Part shown: piece by piece, positions 24,601 through 33,853 of the stretch
Layout: every line of letters starts with the position of its first letter
How positions within the stretch are numbered: the stretch's first letter is position 1
Assembly (NCBI GenBank): GCA_949152475.1
Contig: OX424556.1
Span: 11,900,664 to 11,964,663 of the forward strand
Source: Terebella lapidaria
Lineage: Eukaryota > Annelida > Polychaeta > Terebellida > Terebellidae
DNA: 64,000 nucleotides
Reading direction: 5' to 3'
Position numbers and translations under genes: made by a program
The notes under the pieces: model-generated
Databases searched by the model: none
What the model was told of the DNA's origin: nothing
What the model saw: only the letters and a program-made list of their open reading frames with translations

Positions 24601-24844
24601 CATCTTGTGAGTTTTTCTGCGATGGCAAGTTTTTTGGCTCTGGTTTCTCCAAGGCTTTGTGGATCTTTATCACGATTTGCTGAGAAGGCTCCCGTCCTGA
24701 CACACAGAAGATGCCATCGATTTCCAGTCGGCCTTCCCATGGAAGGCTCTGTGTACACAGTTCTACCAAGGCCTTCTGCAGCATGCTGTTCAGCAGCGGC
24801 TGGTACTGATACACCCACATCTTCTCAGCCTCCTGCAGCAACAT
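21659..24844 (-). CDS. C2H2 zinc-finger protein with novel N-terminal domain, 1061 residues
   Basis: Probable nuclear DNA-binding regulator; no named orthologue recognised. Residues 9-66 form a compact domain (LVELC, LEIDGIFCVSG, QQIVIKIHKAL) shared with the paralogue at 31086-33731. An acidic patch with IKEE follows (about 210-230). Five C2H2 fingers lie at 237-258, 262-283, 291-311, 322-343 and 352-372, then a long Ser/Lys-rich linker with basic patches (SRRKSK, KRQRF). A second cluster at 702-725, 730-750, 758-778 and about 787-807 ends in a CCHC-like finger. Residues 839-890 are a hexamer repeat of LNVSKD/LNLSKD. VMVIDLD at 971-977, in an acidic setting, fits a SUMO-interaction motif. The coding part is one exon. 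The ATG at 24844 is the first in frame after a splice acceptor at 24928-24927; the Met at residue 9 is an alternative start. It was probably produced by tandem duplication with its neighbour. Confidence 0.9.
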   Translation of the reverse strand: MLLQEAEKMWVYQYQPLLNSMLQKALVELCTQSLPWEGRLEIDGIFCVSGREPSQQIVIKIHKALEKPEPKNLPSQKNSQDGSKKVVIEAGKIVSNVSGKTPPSGVKHSTPVRKGGLMPLNLSLPNLKSGASVIQNSTSQAVTLETSTSNTLPGTLTVSNQSLRALLGNKNNHDNSSSSATILNQPQPVWLKKEKDGSEAGSEAGNDDGVHIKEEAESESSVDLDLDEILPATNVTCKLCAITFENFKDLQSHTLEMHKRYACRQCCNTFSMRCNLRRHERLHAGVKPHACSYCKKLFSRSADLKAHLRKHAAEQTPDLISCSKCPKSFRNAVNLRLHMYKVHKEKHCVYACSICEKVFHDANQFQAHRLSHTQSLVEGGHVLTDPESACSTPVLNGSQDSMDGSSENDTNDGTYEMALHPDTVQRISVAGGDLDSPASGELSPSLSLTGPGQEPEDVGLYFGSPLVIKEENDSNEADFMKRSSRRKSKPSKLVSSGLVGEDEGEGMTDISKAVSGKRGSEDWVQEMGDIKRQRFDTDATAEGLPKLEKFPATFGMADQSLEDIMKQVNENLYQNKDVLIAEEREKENEQKGKPKPKSKGSSQKKVNVPRTIASASSITKALDGNRAIEPKPPIVVLVSSNAPTAATPKVPIPKVSLVKQEASWSVSPKMRSKKDTNISFSPIPHDKLLQVSKESDTKEFTCGQWGCSFICIGFQAFEDHTLSAHGRYPCKFCSQTFTGRNNRTRHIRYHMTGKQHQCTDCFKYFARPDSLKEHRFIHTKSYRDSICCNCKIYFEKKATLLSHMKKCFNDEQLLTDKLSKEEIERETSLKKDGHRDSSLNVSKDLNVSKDLNLSKDLNVSKDLNLSKDLNLSTNINVSKNFNLSKDLNLSPDPKMHQESCSVEGEKDVKKEESVSKSPEGQLVPSDVGVMKAEYLQKEKQKILDVKSYLDTQMEGLEQKGDEDVVADEDDVMVIDLDRTGGSKPAALDNAVETVQDPQAAEVPTAGFASSLISKIASAVSNSAGQAAAMDSQQDEDSKQSTEESQTDISSQAGEEQTAEAT
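21914..21934 (-). other. Putative SUMO-interaction motif in the zinc-finger protein
   Basis: Residues 971-977 read VMVIDLD within an Asp/Glu-rich stretch (DEDDVMVIDLDRT). A short hydrophobic run of the V-I-D-L kind next to acidic residues is the usual SUMO-binding pattern. This is based only on motif match. Confidence 0.4.
22175..22330 (-). repeat. 18-bp coding minisatellite (LNVSKD/LNLSKD repeat)
   Basis: About eight to nine 18-bp units stand in frame within the zinc-finger gene and encode alternating LNVSKD and LNLSKD. Some units are DNA-identical neighbours, so the tract probably expands and contracts by slippage. The flanking units are more diverged (STNINVSKNF). Confidence 0.9.
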
Positions 24845-24926
24845 TCAAACGGTTTTGTCTGTGTCACAGTCAGTCAAAAATAAGCACAAGCTGTGGTTGT
24901 ACAATGCTGCTTGTCTTCAACATCAC
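24845..24926 (-). promoter_or_regulatory. Leader segment of the 1061-residue gene, with acceptor and small uORF
   Basis: On the minus strand TCCATTTCAG ends at 24927, a good splice acceptor, followed by 82 nt of leader before the start codon. The leader holds a short upstream ORF (24923-24870, 17 codons plus TGA), out of frame with the main start. The paralogue has the same order of acceptor, short uORF and start codon. Confidence 0.6.
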
Positions 24927-27840
24927 CTGAAATGGACAAAAAATACTTGTAGGACACCGAGTTAGAAATTCTCAGCAAATAGGCTTGGTTTGTAATGTAC
25001 CGGTAAATAGTTATCTAAGGTGGCACATGCACTCAAAGTCAATTAATACAATGACTGCATTACTGAATAATTGTAAGCATTTTCCAACATAAAACTCAAT
25101 TTAAATAAACATTTAGTATATTTACAATATCTAAGCTGTTATGAAACATGGTATATATATACTGTTATATAATGGTATGTTTTAGATGACCCTATTTTGC
25201 TGTACATAACTTGAGCATCTTAGGAGGATTAACATGTTATTAAGATGGGATATTAGGGGTTTTTCTTTCTAGTTAGATCACTTACTGCTAGTCATATTAA
25301 TATATGTACACACATGATATGGAATAATTTCACCCTGGATCAGTATTGCTTTTATTTGCTAGATGTAATTCAGCACGTGGCACTTAGAGACATGATAGCT
25401 ATCGGCAGACTGGAGTTTGTCCTGGTGCGGCTCAACATACAAGCGGGACCTCTACCTCCTAACCCCCCCCCACCCCCCCACCTCCACGCTGCTCTAGCTC
25501 CAACCTCCAGTCAATGTGAGTCCTGGGTCCTCAGTATCCCAGACTAAGTAAGTACTGCGTCTGTACACCATGTGACCAGGACAGTTTCCTGGTTCAGTTT
25601 GACAGTATCCTGGTTTACATGGGCACTAGTTATCAACGGACCCATTGTTCCAGGCTCAATGCTATCAGTACTCGATCCAAATGTGGAAATTTCAGGACTG
25701 ATTTCCTGAAATGGCGAGTAATATTAATACTGAATCCTTCCTATCAAACTGTCAACCTAAGTCATGTTATAGGGGTAGGATCCTCAGAATGATATTACTA
25801 TAATATGAGCATATGATGTATATTTGCTACTTCGAATACATTTATTATTCCCAATGTATCAACATGGTAGTTTATCCACTTGAGACATAGGATATAACTT
25901 TGGTGTATACCACACAATCATACAGTATCAGTAATATACTGTTGTCATAGCTCATTCACCATTTCCATTATACTAGTAAACAATATTTGTTCGGATTGAC
26001 AGCATATGAGTCCCAACACTCAGTTACCATATTGGTCCTAATAGTGGCATGCGCCCTAATTGAAAAATGTTCAATTTTTTTGCAGTAGCTGCACGCATGT
26101 GGTTTGACGCCAGGTTACAATTTTTGTAACCTTGTAATTTACTTCAAATCTTTTCAATAAGATCTTGTAAGAGTGTTCCAGTCCACCCATTTATGTTATT
26201 TGAATCATGATAAAGAGGATTGAAGGCTATAAGTTATACCAGTCATTGATTTTTTTGAATTTGACCTCAAGTTTGACATCATTTTTGTGTGCGCTGCTGC
26301 AGGAGGTCTTGATTTAGCACCCCGTGCTACAGGTACTCTTATTGGTATTATCAACAAAATTGAGATATGGGTAAAACAGGCTGCAATTGGCTGTTTCTTT
26401 TCGTTTAGATTATAGTACTGACATTCTACTACGATTTGAATGATATCAATTAAACTGATAAAATTAACCAGAAAAATCGGTAATTGTTTGTACAAGTGCA
26501 AATTACAAGATAATATACGAACTTCATGTGGTTACATGTATATGTTTTTTTCAGTAAGAGCAGTCATCCCCAAATATAATCACATTTGTAGAATCAAGGT
26601 ATGATAGTTTTACGAGAAATAATAATTTCTACAGTAAAGCTCAATGAATAAGTTTCAAAGTACATGTAAATGTTAAGAAACCGGTACAGAAATCATCACG
26701 GCCTCATATCTTTTATTTACCACAGAGAATTACATTGATATAGAGAATGAAGATAAATTTGTTGTATTTTCAATTTAAATCTCTCATTTTTTTGTAAATG
26801 GTAAAGGAATTTGACCTCATTTCTTACATACATGTAACTGAATGTCTTCACAAATGAACCAACATCAACAGTTCATAAGATACAGCAGTAACATATTGAT
26901 ATGTAGCTAACTGGCAACAATTGACATGTTTGTTCTGGTCTTTCCAGCATCAGAACAAAACCTATGAAAAGTTGAAAGCAGAAACTGGACCAGAAAAAAA
27001 TATGCTCTCCATTGACCTTGCAAACTTACATTCCTGAAATAGCAGTGAAAAAGAGTTACATAATCTGATTATTGCATGTATATTAATTTCCATAAGTCAC
27101 TATCAATAACTGCAAGGTGTCTCACTCTTATAACATGTATACATGTAAGTAGATCTACATAGGCTTAGTTTGTTTATTGCATGATATACATAGCAAACAC
27201 ATTCAAAACAAGCATGCCCAATCACTCAACCAGAACATTGTTATTTGCATGTACATTATCATATTATTACTACAGTCACAGTATATACCTAAATATCAGT
27301 ATCATACCTCAACTGTATATCACTTTGAAATCTCGTATATACCACAAACGCGCCATTATTTTGCGTTGACTTTTTTCCCATGCAATAACTCCGGACAATT
27401 GATGTGCGTATTGCCCCGTATGCTGGGCGATCTACAGGTAGCTATATTTGGCGACAAAAGCTCTCGGAATATATACAAACCCCTGATGACATGTCCAGCT
27501 ATATTGAGGGAAGCTATCAGAGGTTTGAATGGAACCATGTGTTGCCCGACCCGCTTGGCCGACATTGGGATTTTTACCTGGCATGTGCTCTCCTTTGTTG
27601 ACGTGGCTGCTTTCCACACATGGGCATATGGCGGCCGGAACAACGCCAGCAGGATCAGTCGGCCATATTTGGTCAATCCGCGCAGCGCTCACTCGCTCAA
27701 TATCAACTGCCCTACTTTAATTAGATCCGTCCAAATCACGCATCAATAGTCTCCGATTTTGTGGATGGCGACCCAAAACATACCACAATTGGCCGAACAC
27801 ACGAGTTTAATGTGTTGTTTGGATGATTGAACGGACAATT
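24927..27840 (-). other. Probable 5' intron of the 1061-residue zinc-finger gene
   Basis: AT-rich DNA with no coding exon on either strand. A C-rich tract (25463-25481) and scattered microsatellite-like AT runs occur. Candidate minus-strand donors include CCAG|GTAAAA near 27574 and GAG|GTATGA near 27308, either of which could pair with the acceptor at 24927. A small zinc-finger-like fragment is at 26080-26113. Confidence 0.45.
26080..26113 (-). pseudogene. Zinc-finger exon fragment inside the intron
   Basis: This minus-strand stretch reads GVKPHACSYCK. It matches the linker and start of the third finger of the downstream gene (coding strand near 23961-23996) at about 33 of 34 bases, and the adjoining codon differs only synonymously (AAG to AAA). 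The similarity stops abruptly on both sides. It may be a remnant of a duplicated finger exon or a gene-conversion patch. Confidence 0.6.
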
Positions 27841-28450
27841 TTCCAGCCGGATTCGGTATAGGATGGCCGTGTATGTCGCTGTGTGTCGCTAGCTTTCCGT
27901 CCGTCCGTGTGTTTGTCTGGCTTGGCGGTCGTTCCTTGCCCCCGCTGTCCGTGACAGCTTGTCCGCCCCTCGCTAGCTCGCCTCACAGCGCCCGCCCGCC
28001 CTCGATCAGGCTCCGCGTACCAGCCCGCGCTCCAGCCTTAACTCTTCAAGCAGCCGCTTCCACCCCCACACATGGTCGCCTTCCAGTCACAGGAAGTAGT
28101 CCATACAGCAGGTGCGCGGTCTCTCGCTCTATACCGCCATATCCTGGATCCCTCCCCTAGCTTCACCTCGTGTCAATCCGACCCCCCTCACCGCTGTCGT
28201 CACTAGCCAGATCTAACGATGGCGGACACAGGACACGACTCTACTCTATATGGCTTTGTATTCCTACAAGTTATATGCGAGCTCAAGCAACATATTTCCC
28301 AGCAGCAGCGAGCTAAATCCCGATGTATATTGCTGAGTTCAGTGGCGGGCTTGTCGTCATAACGTATCACAAAGATTTCAGCACATTTACGGCTAACACA
28401 CGAGTGCATTGATATCGCCCTTTCTCGGCCACGTGGTCCCATAGATGATG
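27840..28450. promoter_or_regulatory. CpG-rich region, candidate promoter
   Basis: Unlike the AT-rich surroundings, this stretch is GC- and CpG-rich (for example the GCGCCCGCCCGCC region near 27990 and CCGTCCGTCC near 27900). It lies 3 kb upstream of the minus-strand zinc-finger start codon and next to a plus-strand ATG in a good context at 28219. A shared, bidirectional promoter is possible. No TATA box is evident. Confidence 0.45.
28219..28362 (+). CDS. Small ORF (47 residues) or first exon, unknown
   Basis: An ATG in a strong context (AACGATGGCGG) opens a 47-codon frame beginning MADTGHDSTLYGFVFLQVIC and ending TAA. The first 30 residues look protein-like (LYGFVFLQVICELKQHISQQQ, a possible helix). 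It starts in the CpG-rich region and points away from the zinc-finger gene. It could be the first exon of a divergent gene, but I see no strong splice donor within it and no continuation to the right. I do not recognise it. Confidence 0.3.
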   Translation: MADTGHDSTLYGFVFLQVICELKQHISQQQRAKSRCILLSSVAGLSS

Positions 28451-28911
28451 ATAGTCGAGTCTACAGCTTGGGATGACATATTGATTGATTGAAATTAGTT
28501 GGACCGTATGCGTCAGCCAAATGCATAGACAGCGCGGCCTAGATCCTAGTAGGCTTCCTCGATATCTGCCCGCATACATTCTATTCATTATCCCAATACC
28601 GTCTGCATTGCTCTCCCCATGTATGCCATTTATCTGATGAACGGCTATTCAAACAGGTCATACATGACTGAATTTATCAATGACCATCTATATTTTCACG
28701 CATGACTGGTAAAATAAAACTAGGAATACTTGTAGAAATGACACAAGTCATACCATAGTACAGTATATCATGTGTATGCAATACCAGGAGTGTATCAAGT
28801 GTAATGAACAAGGTTTCCCAGAAATTAGGATAGTGAAAATTATATCATAGCCACAGCAATACACGGTAGACTTCTGTAAAACATTGAAAACAGTTTAATA
28901 TATAATTAAGC

Positions 28912-28917
28912 TTTATT
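28912..28917 (-). terminator. Candidate poly(A) signal, minus strand
   Basis: TTTATT on the plus strand reads AATAAA on the minus strand, 2.17 kb past the zinc-finger stop codon and near the edge of the AT-rich unique block. Confidence 0.3.
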
Positions 28918-30185
28918 GGTTCTTAAATATATTGATTACATTCTATAGAGATAAAAGTTTACAAAATAATGCAGTAAACTGCTATTTACACGGAATTCAA
29001 GTATTACACAATAATAATTTATTTACAAAATAATTAGGAGAATTTGTTACAGTATATACACATTACTTCAGTGAAAATTACATGTGCACATCAAAATTGG
29101 GAAACAAAATTCCAAGTCAAATTAACAATGTCCCTCTTTACCAATACCCCCAAAACAACTTCAAAATAAACGGAAATTTAAGTATAACAATGATGGAAAT
29201 GATGAACATTATAACAAATATATACACAATTAAACATTGCATCCACTGTCCGGAATGACAAATTTGGTAATGATTTATGTACAAAATATATTTCATGAAA
29301 ATTTCTGACATAACAAATATATAGTAGTTAATGCTCAACATGAGCTTAACCCTGGATAACAAGCATATATGATCACAATTTGTTGTTAGTTGCATCAATC
29401 CCTCTTACTGTATATTAGCTAATCACAAACTGATTGAAAACATCAACTGATGAAGGATTGCAATTATACATGTACAACTAACAAGATGAAACAAATTTTA
29501 TTTTTTTAAAAATTACTCTCTATCATTGTAATAAAAACCAACAAATTGCAATACATCAAGCTTTGACAGCAGCTCCATTATCAAACAGTTGTTGCAAACC
29601 CGTTAAAACCATACATTTCTCTACCTTTCTCCCAGACAATAGTGCAGGAAAGAGTAGGATATTCATCCAATGTTGCAGTACTGCAACATCACTTTATGAT
29701 CACAAATTATTCTGTTAATTCGTTTAGTATCATGCACATAAAGATATCAGATGAACAAGTTGATAATACAAATGTTTGATATATGCATGGTGTGTGGATC
29801 TCTGCATTTCAAGGGTGCTGTTCAGTAACAGATATGAGAATAAATTTCATATTCTGGCTCGTATCAGCTAATACATTCAACAAGATATAAACCACATTCT
29901 GTAAATCGGTTTTAAAAGGTAATGTTTATCAGGATTATTGTATTCAAATTTCTGTCTTTAAGATGACATACCTCAGCCACCATCAACATAGTTCTGTCAT
30001 TAATTGTGTGTACACAAAATACTGAAAGACCTGTCAACAAGGAACAAAATGTTGTCAGGAAATTATTCTATTTATATTAGAAAATACAAATATACATTAT
30101 AGTGCGGAAGACATGTGTTTTTTTAATTATATATTGGATCATGGAAGACCATTAGGATCAACATGGTAAATATGTCATCATTTGT

Positions 30186-30188
<3 letters not shown>

Positions 30189-30236
<48 letters not shown>
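30189..30236. repeat. (TA)n microsatellite
   Basis: About 24 uninterrupted TA dinucleotides, probably inside the 3' UTR of the 881-residue zinc-finger gene. It is likely length-polymorphic. Confidence 0.95.
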
Positions 30237-30240
<4 letters not shown>

Positions 30241-31085
30241 TATCTGCAAATATTAGGGGACAGTTATTCCCATACCAGTACACATAATCAGCACAAAATA
30301 TAAATCATTTATCTGCAAATATACAGTATATATATATTTTATAAATGGGAAGTAACATGTAAGGCACATTTGAGTACATAATTATATTCACAATGAAATT
30401 CATGTATGCCAATGTAAATGGAAGACATGCTAAGTCTTTTAAAACAACATGCACAGTTCAATCTGGAAGACATTAGACACTGTGGGGAACCAGTGGAATT
30501 TTGCATGAAGCCAGTCAAAATATGCATGGTACAATGCAAAACCTTCTAACAAGTCTTTGAAACAAATATTGGTCAACAAAGTTAGCACATTGAGCAACAA
30601 GATTAACAGCATATATCCCGTCGCTTTCATTCAGTACAAGTAGAAAATGCATTTATTCAATACTTTGTGTCTGTTAACTGCCCAAATTGAGGCAGTTGTA
30701 TGCCAGTAGGTAGTTACATGGTCCTAAAACAGCTGAAGTACAAATACTAGTATTAACTATACGGGACGCATGATCACGTTCAAAACATATATATATATAG
30801 ATGTATGTAGAAATAATGAATAAATCTCTTCATGATAGAAAATGAAACATATGTACACAATTCATTTACACATTGAAAATTCATTGCAAACTAAACTCGA
30901 CGAGTATATCATTTGCCAACAATGGATCACCAATTCATCAGAGAATCACTAACTGGACTGCATAAAACAAACTTTTGTAATACTGGGTCCACATGAGGAG
31001 GCATTTCAATTCAATTACCTACACTACCATATAAATAACAATACAACATGTACATTAAGACTTTCGTTGTACTTAATGGAGATGG

Positions 31086-33731
31086 TCACTTGGATTCATC
31101 TGCAGTCAGATCGTTGCCGTTGTCGATGCCGCTGTCGTCGACCTCTCGGACACTCCACTCACCGGTGGCGGCCACAAAGTCATTGGGGACATCTCGCCGC
31201 ATGCTCCAGTCTGCGCCGTAGAGACCGTCCAGGGCAGAGTTCGGCCGGCTGTCATCTGCAGGGTCTCGACCTGGGTCAGCCGGGCTGTCTACGGGACTCA
31301 CTGTCAGCTCCTTTGCTGCCTTGCCCACCGTCGGAAACGCTGTCTGGTGGGCTCTCATTCTGTGAATTTTGAGTTTGTCCCCTCTGGAAAACTTCTCATT
31401 GCAGTTGGGACAGCTATAAGGCTTATCACCTGTATGCAGGCACACATGGCGATCACGGTTGGCTTTCTGAGCAAATGTCTTTGAGCAGAACATGCAAGGG
31501 CTTCGGTTGTGTTCACTGAAGCAGTGCATTTCCAACTCTTGGAAGGATGGATGAATTGAACTACAAATTGAGCAAGTATATGGTCCTTCGGGAATCTCAA
31601 CGTTCATCAGTTTAGGAGACAGCAAAATGTTATTGTTATTGTTAGATTCTGGGCTGGCTGCATTCATTGAAGTTGATGCTTTCTCCGGACTCTTGGTCTT
31701 GTTTCGTTTGCTGGGAGTCTGTCTGGTGTTAGCATGGCGCTGGGTTTTCTCTGGGACGGGTTCCTGCCTGACCCTGGCATGTATCGTTTGGGACAGAAGA
31801 TTCTTGATTGGTTGACTGAGTGGGGACTGACGACCATCATCTGGGGTGATTTCAATTATCGGAGCTGGGTTGTCAGTGACGAGAAATTCGCCGCTGTTGG
31901 TGTGAGTGATGTAGCCTGCTGGTCCGCCATTGGACATCTGCTGTTCTGTGTCTTCAGGTGACTCGGGCTCCACTATTTCCACGTCACTCTCTGGAGACAT
32001 ATCTTCCATGTTTTTGACAGACTTCGGTAGTTTCTGTTTGCGCTTGTTCTTTGGTGTATCTTCTGTGTTTCTGGGATTGCTGGTTTTCTCGGCACGGTTT
32101 GGGTAGACATAGTGACCCTCCTGCTCAATGTGACTACAGATATCGGCATAGTTGTCATACTCTTGCTGGCAGACAGTGCAGGCGAAACCGGAGTCAGACT
32201 TCTGGTGTATCTCGAGGTGTTCTTCCAGCAGCTGAGCGGTCTGGAAGGTCTTGCTACACATGGTGCAGCGAAATGCATCCATGTTCTCCCGGTCCGCGTC
32301 AGACTGCTCCACATCCTCGTCGATGTTCAGGTGGATGTGAGTGGCTTCGTGGCGTCGCAGACTCGTCAGTGTGGGACAAATCTGCCGGCAGATACAGCAC
32401 TCAAAGATGTTGGTTTCATCACTGTGAACGAGTAGATGGTCGCTGTAGTGGAGAGGATCGTCATACAGCTTGGAGCAAGACAGACAGGTGTAGCAGCGAG
32501 CATTGTCTTGGTGAATGATGCGATGTTTGATCATTGTGAGCTTGTCTGCAGTACGGAAGCTGCAGGTTTTGCAGACAAGGCTAGCCTGGTGGGGACTGGT
32601 GGGGGCTGTGGACAGGTTCTGTGGCATACAGACATCGTCATCGTCGTCCCTGGAGGTCATGCACTGAGGGTGAACCTTGAGGTGCTCCTCGTACTGCTCA
32701 GCACTGGAGAAGCCCTTGTTGCACAGCTCGCAGATATTGGTCAGGACGGCATTGTGGTCATAGGAGTAGTGGGTGACCAGCAGCTTCTTGTCGTTAAAGC
32801 GCTTGGAGCAGGTGCCACATTTGTAGGCATGTTTGGTGGCATGATTGGAGAGGTGGTCCTTGCGGGAGAACGTTTTCCCACAGATCGTGCAGCCGTATGG
32901 ACGGTGGCCAGTATGCAGTCGCGAGTGTCGCTCCAGATTGGATCGAGATGTGAAGGTCTTGAAGCAGCTCTGACAGGTGAACACACTGTGAACTGCCTCA
33001 TTGTGGTCACTCAAACCCTCAAAGCTTTCAAACGTGTAACCACATGGCTTGCACTCAGGTATGCTGGGGATAGGTTGGTTGGGGGACCATCTGTCGCTTC
33101 GCAGTGGAATTCTTCGAGGGAAAATACTGAGTGGTGTGGAGGTGTAAGGGAACTGGCTGCCGGGTGGTGGGGACTGAGACTCTGACATGTCCACTTCAGA
33201 CGAGAAGTTGGTTGCCTGTCCCATACCTGGGGAAAGTGGGGCGACTTCAATCACGCCGCTGGAAGACGTATCTCGGTTCTGCATGCCGTTCTTCCGCAGG
33301 TCGTGTACTTCTCGCAGGTCTCTGGAATGATGGGAAGGGTTCATCAAGTGCTGTTTCAAGTTTGGGTAGCTGTCGGCTTCGTGAGACTTGGTCATGGCGT
33401 CATCCATCCGTGATCCTCGGACTGAGTCATCTATACGTCGCCTCTTCAGACTGTAATCTTCTGCGTTGTCTTCCTGGTGACTGGCGCTGACGACCGAGCT
33501 CCAACCTTCCCTTGGGCGAGCCAGGAAGTCTGTGAGAGCCAAACTCCCAGCATTGTTGCCTAGGCGCTCATGGATCTTGACAACAATCTCCTGGCCTTCG
33601 CTCTGACCACTAATGCACACGATGGCGTCCACATCAAACTGGCCCCCATACACCTGCTGGTTCTTGCAGACGTGCAGGATGGAATCCCTCAGCAAGCGGC
33701 TGATTGTTTGCTTCTCCCACTGCGAAGACAT
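31086..33731 (-). CDS. C2H2 zinc-finger protein with novel N-terminal domain, 881 residues
   Basis: Paralogue of the 21659-24844 gene and probable nuclear regulator; no named orthologue recognised. Residues 4-57 hold the shared N-terminal domain (LLRDSILHVC, FDVDAIVCISG, GQEIVVKIHERL). A basic KRRRI (97-100) may be a nuclear signal. The first cluster has five fingers at 227-248, 253-273, 281-301, 305-326 and 334-354. Five looser fingers lie at 387-407, 416-436, 446-465, 489-509 and 518-540. A linker contains VEIVEPE (584-590, possible SUMO-interaction motif), KNKRKQK and an Asn run. Three last fingers lie at 720-741, 746-766 and 774-795, followed by an acidic tail. The start is the ATG at 33731 (context GGCGGGATGTC). 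The frame stays open upstream to 33809, but only with a TTG, so the extension is not used. The coding part is a single exon. Confidence 0.9.
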   Translation of the reverse strand: MSSQWEKQTISRLLRDSILHVCKNQQVYGGQFDVDAIVCISGQSEGQEIVVKIHERLGNNAGSLALTDFLARPREGWSSVVSASHQEDNAEDYSLKRRRIDDSVRGSRMDDAMTKSHEADSYPNLKQHLMNPSHHSRDLREVHDLRKNGMQNRDTSSSGVIEVAPLSPGMGQATNFSSEVDMSESQSPPPGSQFPYTSTPLSIFPRRIPLRSDRWSPNQPIPSIPECKPCGYTFESFEGLSDHNEAVHSVFTCQSCFKTFTSRSNLERHSRLHTGHRPYGCTICGKTFSRKDHLSNHATKHAYKCGTCSKRFNDKKLLVTHYSYDHNAVLTNICELCNKGFSSAEQYEEHLKVHPQCMTSRDDDDDVCMPQNLSTAPTSPHQASLVCKTCSFRTADKLTMIKHRIIHQDNARCYTCLSCSKLYDDPLHYSDHLLVHSDETNIFECCICRQICPTLTSLRRHEATHIHLNIDEDVEQSDADRENMDAFRCTMCSKTFQTAQLLEEHLEIHQKSDSGFACTVCQQEYDNYADICSHIEQEGHYVYPNRAEKTSNPRNTEDTPKNKRKQKLPKSVKNMEDMSPESDVEIVEPESPEDTEQQMSNGGPAGYITHTNSGEFLVTDNPAPIIEITPDDGRQSPLSQPIKNLLSQTIHARVRQEPVPEKTQRHANTRQTPSKRNKTKSPEKASTSMNAASPESNNNNNILLSPKLMNVEIPEGPYTCSICSSIHPSFQELEMHCFSEHNRSPCMFCSKTFAQKANRDRHVCLHTGDKPYSCPNCNEKFSRGDKLKIHRMRAHQTAFPTVGKAAKELTVSPVDSPADPGRDPADDSRPNSALDGLYGADWSMRRDVPNDFVAATGEWSVREVDDSGIDNGNDLTADESK

Positions 33732-33853
33732 CCCGCCACCAGCTAGTCCTGTCCAGCCCACAACTATTTTTTGTAGTTGATATTTTCTATTGCCGTAAGT
33801 CCCTGTCAATCATTCTCTTCAGAAACGGAACACGTCAGGGATGTCTTCTGCAC
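33732..33853 (-). promoter_or_regulatory. Leader segment of the 881-residue gene, with acceptor and small uORF
   Basis: On the minus strand ATATTTTCCAG ends at 33854, a good splice acceptor, followed by GTGCAG and 122 nt of leader. An 8-codon uORF (33813-33787, ATG to TAG) precedes the main start. Both this gene and its paralogue begin the coding exon with AG|GTG. Confidence 0.6.

Larger units (their letters stand above)
28363..31085 (-). other. Intergenic DNA and probable 3' UTR of the 881-residue zinc-finger gene
   Basis: From about 28900 to the stop codon at 31086 the DNA is AT-rich, unique and frame-poor, like the stretch behind the other zinc-finger gene. A minus-strand AATAAA at 28917-28912 is a candidate poly(A) signal that would give a ~2.2-kb 3' UTR. 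28363-28900 shows no feature beyond declining CpG content. Confidence 0.45.

Noticed and set aside
22614-24930. Plus-strand frames of up to 283 codons opposite the zinc-finger gene
   Set aside because: They are antisense shadows of a clear coding exon and show no protein signature.
33732-33809. In-frame N-terminal extension of the 881-residue zinc-finger protein (26 residues)
   Set aside because: It would need a TTG start. The paralogue alignment begins at the ATG at 33731, and the extension overlaps a probable leader with a uORF.
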